NCBI GenBank assembly: GCA_036852015.1
Contig: JAANDG010000322.1
Span: forward strand, 62,001-126,000
Origin: Pelodera strongyloides
Taxonomy: Eukaryota > Nematoda > Chromadorea > Rhabditida > Rhabditidae
Direction of reading: 5' to 3'
DNA: 64,000 nucleotides
Part shown: positions 33,201 to 45,424 of the stretch, one piece after another
Numbering within the stretch: the stretch's first letter is position 1
Layout: every line of letters begins with the position of its first letter
Made by a program: the position numbers and the translations under genes
The notes under the pieces: model-generated
Databases searched by the model: none
What the model saw: only the letters and a program-made list of their open reading frames with translations
Told to the model about the DNA's origin: nothing

Positions 33201-36200
33201 CAAAGAATGACTCATAAAAGGAGATTCATCATCTTACGTTGTAAATTGATATAAAAACATTGAACATCTCAAGTGAGTCATAGAAAACTATTGAAAAACC
33301 GAAAAGATTTGTTTTGATAGCGGTATTACAAACAATATTATTTGTAAGAATGGAAAAATTATCTCAATATTTTACCTTATACATATGGGATGGGAAACCG
33401 ATAATTTGGTACCTTTACATAAAATGAAATGTAAAGTGATTGGGTAAACCTTAACTAATTGTAAGTACTAATAGCAAGAGGTACACGCACCAAGTTCCCT
33501 TCAAGAGAAATACCGGCAGGTTTTTGAAACGCACGTGGACATCTGTATTCTTACGTATTTATGCTAATTTTTTCGAATTTAGATCGATTTTTTATTCTAA
33601 CTTCTGTTCATTTGCAGATGCTGCATAAGAATGCTGGCCTAATCAATGCGTTTCAAAAACCGGCTTGTATTTTTAAATTATATAATGAAAAAACATTATG
33701 TGCATCTCTGCAATTCCGGATAATCGAAAAGATTCACATTAATTAAGCCAGCGTCCAGAAAACATTTCCACGAATTTTAAATTAAATTGATTTTCAGATG
33801 TTCCACACAAAGAGAGCAGATGTGCATAATAAACAGTGATTCAAAACCCTTTCGCAACGAAAATTAATTAAAAGACAAAGAAAAAACTAGAGCAAACTAT
33901 GTCAAGTCATGAACATAATAGGTTCAAAGGTATGTGAATAGGTTATAGAATCGTTTATCTGCAGAACAACTAACAATGACCAGAAAACAGTGATACACAA
34001 GGCTTATACCTGGTCCTGATCTTGCTGATATACTACATGAATTATATAAGCAGCACGTTTACATAACGTCAATTAATTTATAGCGACACATAAATAAAGA
34101 AAGATCTAATTAGTAAAGATAATTGATATTGAATTGATAATTGATGAGAATGATGATAATTGAATAAAGATAAAAGATAATCTAAAAAATGCAAAACTAA
34201 TTATACCCCGAAAATTTTAATCACAAAATTGGTGCACGGAGACGGGGAGGCTTTGCACCTTTCGGAAATTACTTTTACACAAAAAAGCGGTATTGAAGTA
34301 TGTACACGCTATAGTATGGAAAGAAATACAAAATCCGTATAAGGGGAGGCCGCGGGAGATATATAATATTCACACCGCACTGCGGAGAGAAGAAGGATAC
34401 TGCGGTGAACAGAAAAACAAACTTATGAGCTGCAAAAGAAGGGGTTACGGCCGAGCAAGAAAGAGAGGAGAGAGAGAGAGAGAGACGGAGAGAGAGAAGG
34501 CGAGAGAGAGAATGGAGAAAGAGAGAGAACGAGAGAGAGAGTGATAGAGAGGGAGAGAGAGAGAGAGACGGAGAGAGAGAAGGCGAGAGAGAGAATGGAG
34601 TAAGAGAGAGAACGAGAGAGAGTGATAGAGAGGGAGAGAGAGAGACTAGAGCACCAATATCTTGGAAAAGGAATTAGGAACCCCCATCATCTCATCCTTA
34701 ATTACCTCGGGTGGTATGAAACAGATAGGGTGGGCGGGAGAGAGAGAGAGAGAGAAAGATAGTGCTAAAGGGTATATCTGATGCGCACCAATTTGGTTCC
34801 CGCACTCCAGTCAAGGTCGCTTTGATATCAGATCACCGCAAATGCGTTTACCAAAACTATTTAGAGGAATCCGGTTCAGAGCTGAATAAATAATACACAC
34901 TTAGGATTAGTAAAGAATGGGAGACAGGTTTTCCATTCTTGTTATGCAAAATAGAGATGAAAATAACTGCTCAAGCGAAAATTCTAATGTTCTCGGGACA
35001 AACCACATTATTCGTAAATGTGCGTGCAGTTATTTGAATTGCATAAAATAGTGGATTTACTGGTAATAGACATAAGGAAAATGAATACATTATAGATAAT
35101 GATTTAAGCGTCGTCACACAGGATTCATTGAAAATATTACTTGGCCAATTGCAAACCGTAAATTTGTTCCTGTGGATAAAAAAAAGCATTGCAGCATACT
35201 GTTTTCTCTTTCCAAGAATGGGGGAAGCATTATGATGCTCAATGCGTCCCCGCACTCTTTTGTGGGCTCAGGTGGGTGAACGACCAGTTAGAATTCTTTA
35301 TATAAGGTTCAAGCATGCGTTCCGTTAGATAAATTAGGTTGTTTAAAGCGAAATGCCGGTCAGTGTTCTGAAACGCATCGCGGACAACTGAATTCTTGCG
35401 TATTTATGCATTCTGCTAATTTGCTCGAAGTTAGCTCGATTACTTATTCTAATTTATGTTCATTTGCATATCCTGCATCAAACTGCTGATGTACTCGATG
35501 CGTTTCAAAAACCGGACGTTATTTCGCTTTAAACCATACATAAAAACACACAACAAGATTTATTCGACGAATGAAAAAGCACACCTTTTATTAGCAAGAG
35601 AAACATATTGTGTTGCAAAGAAAATCAAAGTGAAAACCAAAATACAGAAAAAAAATTCAAAGAAGGATAAATGTAATTACCTTGTAATATTTTGTTCCTT
35701 CGCTCCAACATTTCTGCTAGTTCATCCTCAGCACTCTTTTGAGGTTTCGGCTAAATGGAAAGCTTTAATTACTTATAATAATAATAATAAACAATATTGA
35801 TTAGTATTAATGTACCGAATTGGAAAATTCTCGTTTCGTGTTCACCCTTTTAAATCGAGGCGACAATATTCTCAAAAAAGCTAATATAATTGATCCATGC
35901 ATTTTGTTTTTATACCATCTTATTGCTTATTGCTTACTTTAACCGGTGTGGGTGGCGGAGGCGGGACATGTGAGATAGTTGGAGACACAGGTAGTCCTAG
36001 AGGCGAGAGAGCCGTAGGTGTCCGTGGTGAACAGGCGGAGGAAGTAGAGATGGAGACAGGAGAATGAAGCGCGTGGTCTACGTTAGTCGAAGTTGTAGGC
36101 TGAACTTCGATCTAAAAGTAGAGTATATTTGCAACATGGCGTTTTCTTAATTGCGTGTGTAATTTGCCTTACCACCCACGACTACAATTAATTAGTGAAG

Positions 36201-39200
36201 TCAATAGCCAGCCAGTTGTGTGAAGAAAAAAAAATACAAGCTTTTAGTAAGGTTTCACGAGTTCAAGTTCATATTGGCAAGAATGTCATATGTGTGTAAG
36301 TAGTAAGAGGAGATGTTCTATTTTGTTACTAAATCAAAAACTACCATCGATCGCGGAGGCTTTGGCGGTTCAGTGGGAGGCGGGGGAGGGGAGAATATTG
36401 GCTTGGCTCCTAAACTAGTATGAGTATTCATTCAAGTGTAGGCGTATCGTATCCATTTACCGCTTGGCACCTAACGGTCTCGGTTCGTCGTATTTTATCT
36501 CGATTCGGATTGGAAACTTGACTTGGTTGGATGACATTATTATTAGGCAAAAATACAATGTGTATATATATGTTTGGGAAAACCTACCATTGGGTATCTT
36601 TCCACTTCCCGCAAATCCAAAAGGCGGAGGCGGAATCGGAGACGACGGAGGCAATGGGGTAGGGGAAGACTCTAGAAATAGGAACTCGTATTATGTTCGG
36701 AAAGTTGATAGGGTATTTTGTGGGATTGCCCCTACACTACATGGAGTTCCGACAGAGTGCTGCGTGGATTCAATCAACAGTTATTTCTCACTGAAACTGT
36801 ATGCAACTACACAGGAAAGTGAAAACCCCATATGGCCCCGAAAGGGCCGGATTTTTTAAGGGACTTGATCGGGGCCATATGGGGGGTTTTTGGTTTCCCA
36901 TGAGGTCAACATGAAGGTAATTAAAGCACGTAATCGGACAGCGCTCGTTATTCGATTTGAAAATTTAATAAGAAAAAGTTACTACCTTTTTGAGAAATAA
37001 GTGCTGGTGGTGGAGGTACGGGCAGCTTGGGAAGTTGGGGACTGGCTGGCTGAAGAGCTTTATTTACAAAACACGAAAAAAAAACACATTTTTATTCAGT
37101 TTCGAACTTATCATTTTAGATACTTAAATACCACCCGGTGTGACTTGAGTTAAACCGTAGTTTAACCCAAGTTTAACTTACGTTTAACTTTGAGTTAAAC
37201 CGCCAAATGACTACAAGCTTCATGTTGGAATCACCACAATATATGTCGTCTTTGAACGTTACCTTTTCTGGGGGTGTCGGAGCTGGTGCTTTGGAGGTTT
37301 CTGGCAATGCGCCCTCTTTATTTTCTTCCCGCAGAAGACCCGAAATCAAACTGTCCAGATCGTCAGGTCTCGCTGAAATTAACTTTCCGTTTAAAAGCAC
37401 TTGTTCAGACTCTTTGCTAGCGGGAGCAAGCATAGGCACATGATGACATATGACGCCTGGCAAACCACGTGCAGTATCGCTTTATATGGCTTTAAACTGA
37501 TAATAGACAGGAACTTAGATCATCTAGCAAATAGTGTAAACAAAGTCTTCACGAAAACGCTAACCTGGTGCTGCTGAAGGTTCACTTGGTGCAGCCAAAA
37601 GCGTGGGTTTGTTGAGAGTTGAAGGAACTGGTGGCGGGATAGAAGGAGAGGGAGACTTGCTTTTTCTGGATTCAGAAATGAGCTCAGTCTCCTCGGTTAT
37701 TGGCGAGACCGCAGGCTTTGAAGACACAGTCGGGGGTGGAGGGGGACGGGGGAGGACAGGGCCGATCGCACCACCAACTAGAAAAAAATGCAGACAGATG
37801 ATATAAAAATTTAGCGATGTGTTCCTTTAAAGCGAAATACCGGTCGGTTTTTGAAACACATGAGTACACCATCATTCTCATGCAAATTATGTAAATGACC
37901 ATAAATTAGAATAAAAAAATTGAGATAAATTCGAGCGAATTAGCATAAATACGTAAGTATTCAGTTGTCCACGAAGCGTTTCAAAAACCGCCCGGTATTT
38001 CGCTTTAATCAAGCATTGCTCAATAAAGTGTTCGAAACTTGTCATTAGCTATGCTGTTTATTGTTTTCAACTAAAACTAGCGTTCACAATCAGTTAGACG
38101 CCGTAATTTAGATATATGTATATGTGGATATACATTTCCTAGGAAATTATGCAAAAAAAACGTATGCCCACCTTTCGAGGCGAGAATTGGTTCGTCGTAA
38201 ATCTGATCTTCAATTGGAGAGACGACTTGTTCAGTGGCTGGAACAAAATAAACCAAAATCTTCCTTTCCAGCCCATTTAAACTAACATCCCACTTTAAAG
38301 GAACGCAGTCACTTCAAATTCGTCATTTTACTTTGTTTATAATTGAATATAGGAAAGAATTGAGAAAAATACTTTACCAAAACCAAACTATTTAAAATCT
38401 AACCCAGGGAGTGAACTACGAGATAAGTGGAGTTACTAGACTACCGCGGGATAACGAAACATCACAATGGTTTTTTTACTAGCTTCACTGCAGTATGTCT
38501 GTCAGGTAGCAATCGGAGAATTATCTTTCAAACTGTCAATAAAGGTGCCAAGGAAAATCAATAAACTCTCACCAGTCGGTGATCCTTCCTTACTCAAAGT
38601 CGGCTTAGGTGATATTTGTGGAGGTGCTTTGGGTGTAAGATTCTCCTTTGTTGAATCTTCACATTCCAATTCCAGCGCCTTTTCTATCGCTTTAAATTCG
38701 TCTATTTCATCAATGTACGTGGTCAGAGTGGTTGACGTCTGTTGCGAAGAGACAGTCACATTAGAATCAGAAGACTGAGCATTTATTTGAATAACGGGTT
38801 CTTGGGGAAGTACAGTACGCTGTTCAGCACTGACAGAACCTTCCTTCTCGGGAAGGCTAACTTCCTGCGCAGATGCTTCAGGGACTGGATTGACAACCTG
38901 ATTACTTTCATTCTGTACGGGTACAGTGACTTGTGTGATTGGTGTAGGTACGCTGTCCGGAGGCTGCTCAATGTTTGGAAGAGCCGTCGTTTGATCTTGA
39001 GTCAAAACCTTAGCATCTGGCTCTGCTATGTTGTTATTAATCGTAGCGGCAGCAGGTTCGGGACTAGGATCAGAAGCTGAAGCAATTTGTGGAACCGGTT
39101 CTGAAGATGGGGACTCAGCTGAAATTGCCACACTTTGCTGTGTAATAGTGGTTTGCACATCGGCAACTTGAGGTATTTGAGATGGATCGTTCTTCTTGGA

Positions 39201-41364
39201 AGGTAACTCCAAAGGCTGATCTGCAAACTCCACAGGGGCAAATTTGGTGATTGGAGACTGGGGCTTCGGAGGCGGTGGAGGGGGCGGACCGTCTGAAAGA
39301 GAACACATAAATTAAAATTAGCATACAATTAGCAGAAGAAGAATCACGACGAAAATGTGGTAACTTCTCATAGAGGATGATTTGAATTTTTGATTGGAAG
39401 CACCTACGGTAGATCCCAATTAAAAGCGGTATTTATTTCAGCACGTCCAATACCCTTTTTATGGGTACAAGTTTGGAAATTGGTTAGGTTCGGTCTCTAT
39501 TACTTCTTTAAATTTTCCACACCTCTGAAGGTCGGACTCTGAGGTCGTTCTGCTGCCCAGATAATATTCTCCGTTTTCTTTCGTCTCTGTGCTGCCAATG
39601 CTCTCTCGAGTTCTGATTCACCCTCGCTTCGCTTCAGAAATAATCGAGAAGGAGAGGCGACACGGTCACTACAATGGAAGTGGAATAATTTCAAATGTTT
39701 TGGCCCTAAACATAACAAGGGCATTTGTCATGTCGAGCTCCGGTTACTGTACTCAGGACTTCTGTGAAACTCGTAAAATTTGAACGAACACTATTCTCAC
39801 AATCAGCCATAAAGGAGATCGCTCTCTAAAAGATTTCTGTCGGGCTAATCTGCTCCACAACAATGGGTTGTGCCTCACCAAGATATACTTTGCACTTAAT
39901 ATCCACATCACTTTCTGGCATGTATGTTTTTCTCTGGGATTTACACGCATATATTATCTTTGGAAATAAAAAAACACAACTTCTCACCGATGATGTTCCA
40001 CCTTGAACATCGGACGTCGGTTCACTGCAGTTGGATCCAACTTAAAACACTTTATTAAAGAGACGGGCTCAATTCTGCGGGCGTAAGTTTTTGCTTATTT
40101 TTATCAAGTGTAAAACAATCAAGGGCAAATTTGGTCCCAATATCAAATCGCAATCTCAAGTACTCGTTTAGTGCTTATGCTCATTTTTGTCTCAAGACCG
40201 CGAACTTACCGTATAGGCTAATTTAGAGAGAGATATTCGGACTAAATTTGTCCTTGATTTTTTTAAACTTGATAAAAATAAGTAAAAACTTACGATCGCG
40301 AAATGAGCTCATCCCTTTAAATAACTTTGTTGGTTACATATATTCCAGTTTATAGGTGAGACACTTGAATACAATAATTCCACGGTGGGTCTCGACTCCT
40401 ACGCTGTCCAAACCAATTCCTCTTTTTGTAAACTACTAATACTAAATGAAGCGTTGACAAGAAAATGCTAAGATTAGATATTTTGTCGATAAAATATAAT
40501 GAAACCTACTTCCGGTATGGCTTCAGTTTTACACAAATTTGCGAGTGAAAGGGGTGGAGGAGGAGTGTCCTTTGTTGAGGGGGAACTAAATTTATACGTG
40601 AAATAATTACCGTATATCTCAATAAATAAATCATTCAAGTGCTGCAACTAAAATAATTAGTTGAGTAGTATCTTGTTGTGTCGTTGACAATTGCGGCTTG
40701 AGATGCGAACTATATATGTTTCGAAACAGTATTGTTGTATTTTGTATAACATAAAAATAGCAAATCAAAACATACCCGAGACTTTTAGCTACAACTGTAG
40801 TAGGTGGAGGTGAAATAGGAGAAGAACACTGAAATATTTTTTATTCACCTGCGAGGTAGCCTGTATATAAATATAAGCAACGAGAAACAACGAGAAGCAT
40901 CCATAAACTCGCAAGCTTGTATATAAGCAACGAGAAACATCTTCTTAACTCGCAATAAATTGACGAATGACTGAAGTTTGATTACTTGGCTTCCGCAAAA
41001 TGCTGCAAATCTCTATGAACTACTGTAACTGCTGTACTGTACCTCTATGAACTACTGTAAGGCAGATTTACGCATAGCAAGCTGCATCTAATATACTTCG
41101 CATCAAAATAATAATAAACGCAAGGTTAGTTTATTTCTCCTCAAAAATAATTGAATTGTATTACGCAATAGTTAGAACCTCGGTCCCAGAAACGAAGGAA
41201 GTAAGCTACGGGGAAATTCGAAAGCTATGGATAACCACCAGCCAAATCAAAATACAAAGCACTATATTGAAGATGATGATGATTTGATTCTTTGCAAAAA
41301 TTTCTATTATGAGGACAATGCGCTGGCTCTCAAGTTTGTGCTTGAACCCCCGTTTATTAAAAGA

Positions 41365-41440
<76 letters not shown>

Positions 41441-42622
41441 TAAGAAAGAAAGAGAGTGTTCATAACAAGAAGAGAGCAAATAAGAAAGAAAGAAGAAAAT
41501 GGTTTCATATTTTGATGAATGAGCTAATTATCCGCGGCTGGTGCCTATTTGCACAGGAAAGGGAATATGAACTTCCAGAAACACAAATATTTGCATCCGA
41601 TTTTGGGGAGGAAAAGCAAAGCAAAGAGGAAAGCATTAGGGACCATGGAGAACTGTCAACGAAACGGAAAACAACAAAATGGACGGAAATGTAGAAATTA
41701 GTTTATAATTAATGTGGTGGTCTCCTACTTCGCCCGATTAGTTACTCCTACCGTAGTGTTAGCTATCTACTGGCTGTACAGGGTTAACTTGTTAACACAA
41801 ACAAATTTTCGGTGCTTTATCCAGGTAGCGTATTTGAAATTCAGGCGTAACTTAAACTCTTTATTAGAAAAAACGAAAAGCAGTAGCAAATGTAAATAAA
41901 CATGAAATGAGAGAAACACACACAGGCTGAGCACATTCAAGACGCTCAGCTTCTCACGCGGTGTATGTAGGTGTACTTTACCTTAACCTTAATCTATCCC
42001 AATGTATATACTAAGCCGGCCTATGATGTCTATTGGATAAGCAACGGTGCCCGCTGAGCCTCCCTACGGGTGTCTTACCCAATGTTTTACAATTTTACAT
42101 ATCAAAAAAAGAATAACCTGTGGATTTGAGTTACTCTGCAGTTCCGCTCCTTTCAAAGCCTCCGTTATTAATGTGTCAATTGAAATCGAATTGTCTTTGG
42201 CGACGAAGGGATTTGGCACGATCTGAAAATTTATTTATTTTAATTTGTAAATAAAATTACCTAATTGCTTCATATTTATTAATCCTAAGCGATTCTCAGT
42301 TTTGACGGCGGAGATGGTCTTTTCCGTGTTTTTACGGGCAATACGTTCTATTTCTGTCATTTCATACCATACTACAATTTTATAAAATATTATCATCATA
42401 GTATTCGCTTTCCCACTTTTCATTTTTACTGCGTACTAAATATGACCACGTATTAAATGCTACATACCACATACATACTATAATTAAAAAAAAACATATA
42501 TAAAACACCTTTTGTGCTATGACAGGTGCGGGTGGAGGTGGTGCATGCACGGGTTCCGGTTCCGGAGTTTCCACCTTGGCAAGTCGCCTCGCCAGCTTCT
42601 CTGACAGCTCCCGCTCGGCCAT
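30224..42622 (-). CDS. EFHD2/swiprosin-like EF-hand protein with a long proline-rich insert
   Basis: Twenty phase-matched exons: 42622-42509, 42222-42118, 40828-40776, 40585-40510, 40040-39988, 39668-39523, 39292-38573, 38237-38172, 37777-37565, 37372-37263, 37049-36986, 36671-36588, 36409-36345, 36111-35938, 35750-35681, 32178-32076, 31810-31702, 31384-31292, 30800-30723, 30355-30224; about 875 aa. The start MAERELSEKLARRLAKVE matches the N-terminal helix of EFHD1/2. DELAEMLERRNKILQG (about 690-705) matches the family's second Leu-Arg-Arg helix, and SELERALAAQRRKK (about 152) is a third. The core FPEFSRKQIK is followed by EF-hand loops DEDKDNFIDFME (741-752) and DEDQDGKISLRE (777-788), both with all Ca2+ ligands. 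A basic/acidic coiled-coil tail (FEEEIKAEQEERKREEEER) ends the protein. Residues about 45-680 are Pro/Ser/Thr-rich with poly-Pro runs and one IYDEP site. The family binds Ca2+ and F-actin. The first and middle exons rest on splice signals and phase only. Confidence 0.88.
32495..32519 (-). CDS. Alternative first exon of the EFHD2-like gene (MFEDRAIFG)
   Basis: A CCCTCTAG acceptor ends at 32526. ATG 32519 follows six bases later and the exon ends at donor GTAAGC after one base of a split codon. That phase fits the exon at 32178-32076 (reading MFEDRAIFGEPVDAV), giving a form of about 179 aa with only the EF-hand core and tail. It cannot be internal to the long form, because joining the 35681-35750 exon to it would hit a stop at once. 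A separate promoter or leader trans-splicing site is implied. Confidence 0.6.
33113..33166. repeat. GA-rich tract
   Basis: Impure (GA)n in the long intron upstream of the EF-hand exons. Confidence 0.9.
33503..33672. mobile_element. Degenerate AAGCGAAATACCGG-family MITE
   Basis: AGAGAAATACCGGCAGGTTTTTGAAACGC on the left and CGTTTCAAAAACCGGCTTGTATTTT on the right, with the usual middle. The terminal TTTAAA is lost, so this is an older copy in an EFHD2-like intron. Confidence 0.75.
34458..34765. repeat. GA-rich low-complexity block with an internal duplication
   Basis: Two near-identical segments of roughly 84 bp containing GACGGAGAGAGAGAAGGCG and GTGATAGAGAGGGAG, plus a separate (GA)n at 34738-34760. 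The Arg/Glu-rich open frame here is an artefact. Confidence 0.85.
35343..35533. mobile_element. AAGCGAAATACCGGCCGG-family MITE, copy
   Basis: Left TTTAAAGCGAAATGCCGGTC, right CCGGACGTTATTTCGCTTTA. Located in the EFHD2-like gene, about 150 bp from the 35681-35750 exon. Confidence 0.85.
36813..36902. repeat. GC-rich short palindrome, GGGGCCATA type, copy 2
   Basis: CAGGAAAGTGAAAACCCC...GGGGTTTTTGGTTTCCCATG, sister of 29251-29342, in an intron of the EFHD2-like gene. Confidence 0.7.
37826..38008. mobile_element. AAGCGAAATACCGGCCGG-family MITE, copy
   Basis: Left TTTAAAGCGAAATACCGGTCGG, right CCGCCCGGTATTTCGCTTTA, lying in the intron between the 38237-38172 and 37777-37565 exons. Confidence 0.88.
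40055..40320. mobile_element. Palindromic MITE abutting a splice acceptor of the EFHD2-like gene
   Basis: The ends TTAAAGAGACGGGCTCAATT and GAGCTCATCCCTTTAA face each other, with inner pairing around TTTTTATCAAGT/ACTTGATAAAAA and GTCCTTGATTTT. Its edge is about 15 bp from the acceptor of the 40040-39988 exon, so the element now borders the branch/polypyrimidine region. Confidence 0.75.
41364..41438. repeat. (GA)n microsatellite
   Basis: About 75 bp of pure GA in EFHD2-like intron 2. The plus-strand frame of 155 codons with an Arg-Glu run here is an artefact. Confidence 0.95.
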
Positions 42623-43456
42623 ATATACTCTAACCCAAAAAAAGGGAATATAGAATAGAGGTTGCTGGATAGAAAAGGTGTAAATCGAAAAATGTAGCAA
42701 CGGAACTTTAAAGTTGCCCATTTCGGCCCTAGTAGTTCTCTAGAAATGTACCGTGGCTCGACCACAGAACACAGAAGTAATCAGAAAGGGAAAAAAATGA
42801 AGAAAAAAAAACATTAAACAACATATCTTATGATTTACTTTGTAAACGTGATAATCTATAAGAACTTGTCATCGAACACAGATAGCTCAAATAATAGAAA
42901 TTTAAATATACTGGTGGAAAAAAAAGATAATATTTACCAGTATCAAAACAGATACAGTTGCGCTTGCGGACAAGGACACGGATCACTATAAAAGCAAATA
43001 TGTACGATTGCTAATTTCGCACTTTGTTTTAAAAACCGAGATAAAAAGATACACGGCTTATTTTGCTTCAGTGCCCTGATTCTATACTTTAATTAATGAT
43101 TCGGAGTAAAAAGAAAACAAAAAATGTTGACCGCGAGGAGTTATAAGCGTGTGTGGCATACATCGCTTGTATACAGACAAGAAGGCACCAAATTAAATCA
43201 TGTTGTATAATTTCCTGATTTCAACTATGCCAAAGCTTGATCCACGAGACCTGCGATATCCTAGGACAAGGCATTCAAAAATAGAAGTCTCAGTGTGGAA
43301 AGGCCCGCAATTAGCTCGTCGAGTAGGGAAGATCGTTCCAAAAACATATGTCAATACTCTTGGTTCAGGACACGGAAAAGTGGATGGTTTTGAGTGGTTC
43401 TGAGTGAAAAAAAAATAGGAAAAAAAGATAAAGGAACATATGCATAGTGAGAGAGA

Positions 43457-43492
<36 letters not shown>

Positions 43493-44226
43493 AGGAACGA
43501 AAATAAAAATAAAAATAACGAAATTACGAAATTGACCACCGGACGTGTGAAAAAATAACAATTCATGATTCTAAAGGCTGTGACGCTTAAATGGTATCAA
43601 GGATTTGATATAGAAAACGGTCAACTGCTCAATTAATATTCTGCGAGGAGGCTTCAATCCGTGCACATTCCGATTAGAACTTTATTCTGCCTCCGATGGG
43701 AGACAGAACAAAACTTCTGGAGCGCCACTGGGTCTGACAAGATTCTATTACTACGGAACGCTGGTCAAACCTATCAAAGTTGAAGTGTTCATGTCACTTG
43801 AAAAAAAAGTCTTGGTTAGCAATTGGAATTCCGTGAATTGTGGGATATTTGCTTGGGACTCATCAGGAAATATTGGGTCTTAAGAAGAGAGGACACAGGG
43901 CGAGAGAAATGGCAGAGTGATGATTTTCCAGAAGGACGAAGGAGAGAGCTGATTGAGAAGCAACTAGACAGTGATGATTTACCCGAGAGACGAAGGAGTG
44001 CGCAGACGACAATGAGAGGGAGATAGCGGGATATGAGGGAATGTGGACAGTCGCAAAAATCTCACACCTTCTGCTAACTCCGCCTCCTGGTTTTATCAGA
44101 AACAGCTGACTGGATGAGTCAGTTATAAAGATATCAACATCGATGTGGTTCATGAAATATGACTACACAGACTTACGTACGAGAGATACCAAATATTTTA
44201 TCTCCTAATAAAAAAAATCTTGGATC
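42623..44226. other. Upstream region of the EFHD2-like gene
   Basis: A GGGTTAG acceptor lies 9 nt upstream of ATG 42622, which could be a trans-splice site. Beyond it is AT-rich sequence with a GA tract at 43447-43494. A segment at about 43890-44020 contains an imperfect duplication (GATGATTTTCCAGAAGGACGAAGG / GATGATTTACCCGAGAGACGAAGG). No gene recognised. Confidence 0.4.
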
Positions 44227-44361
44227 CAGAGGCCATATTCACAGCTTCGTTTCCCTCGGGGAAATATTCCCTGGGGACGGAAAATAGAATTCTAATGTGA
44301 GACACGCAGGGAAAAGGCGGGGAATTCCCCGTGGGGAATTGAGTGGTGAATTTGGCCTCAG
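44227..44361. mobile_element. GAGGCCATATTCACC-family palindromic element, copy 3
   Basis: Same layout as 824-960 with a few substitutions. Confidence 0.8.
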
Positions 44362-44547
44362 GTCAGGTACTGCGCCGTCTAAAAACGGCAGGACAGTTGG
44401 TCTTGTAACATATATTCGCCAATTGCATTACCAATTAGATAAGCAAATTTATTGCATTAGGAGCCGAAAAGGACCAGGCGGGCAAAGAGATTTGCATATA
44501 ATGCATGGAAGTGAAGTTGTCCAGCATAGTTCCAGTACAATACCGCT

Positions 44548-45424
44548 TTAAAGGGACAGGCCCATCAAAGTAAACCTATATTTACGATACGTCCATAGTG
44601 ACTAACAAGCATTTTTATTACAATACCAGTCAGCTCACGCCGCCTGCGGCGACTTACATGGAAATATCAAATATGATTGGTTTAGCATGGGCATACTTAT
44701 ATACAAAGCTTCAAACGTATCATAAGAAATTCACATAATAGGAAACAATTGCATATGCATCCTTCGATAGCTGCGACACTCTTTTTATACCCGAACATGA
44801 AAATTTGCATTTCGTAACGCACATCGGTATGCAAATTAGGCTACAGTTACTCTTTTATATATTACCAGACGGCTCACGCCGCCTGAGGCGACTTACATGG
44901 AAATATGGTTGGTTTAGCATGGGCATACTTATATACAAATCTTCAAACGTATCATAAGAAATTCACATAATAGGAAACAATTGCATATGCATACTTCTAT
45001 AGCTGCGACACTCTTTTTATACCCGAACATGAAAATTTGCATTTCGTAACGCACATCGGTATGCAAATTATGCTACAGTTACTCTTTTATATAATAAGAC
45101 AATACAATATATACAAACTAAATTTCACATTTATTTGCCATGGAAAACTTTTTTCCGATGCGCTCTGCTCAAATGTGTACCGTAAAGCCGCAAATATCCT
45201 TGTCGTCAATGCAAATTTATCGTGAAATTATAATGCGATTAAAATTTGCATATATAGCTTTGAAATCTGCAGTTTTATGGTACACATTTGAGCAGAGCGC
45301 ATCGGAAAAAAGTTTTCCATGGCAAATAAATGTGAAATTTAGTTTGTATATATTGTAATATGCTTGATAGTCATTATGAACGTATCGTAAATATAGGTTT
45401 ATTTTGATGGGCCTGTCCCTTTAA
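44548..45424. mobile_element. GGGACAGGCCCATCAAAG-family MITE with an internal tandem duplication
   Basis: The ends are TTTAAAGGGACAGGCCCATC and GATGGGCCTGTCCCTTTAAA. Two near-identical units of about 235-240 bp (44624-44862 and 44863-45096) lie inside the left half. Each starts CAG(T/A)C(A/G)GCTCACGCC and ends CTCTTTTATAT. The palindromic core resumes at about 45100. It is about 480 bp longer than the copy at 2903-3299. Confidence 0.85.

Noticed and set aside
34293..34544. Plus-strand ORF ending in Arg/Glu run
   Set aside because: GA-rich low-complexity sequence in an intron.
41227..41694. 155-codon plus-strand ORF with Arg-Glu repeats
   Set aside because: It is built around a (GA)n microsatellite inside an intron of the EFHD2-like gene and has no splice support.
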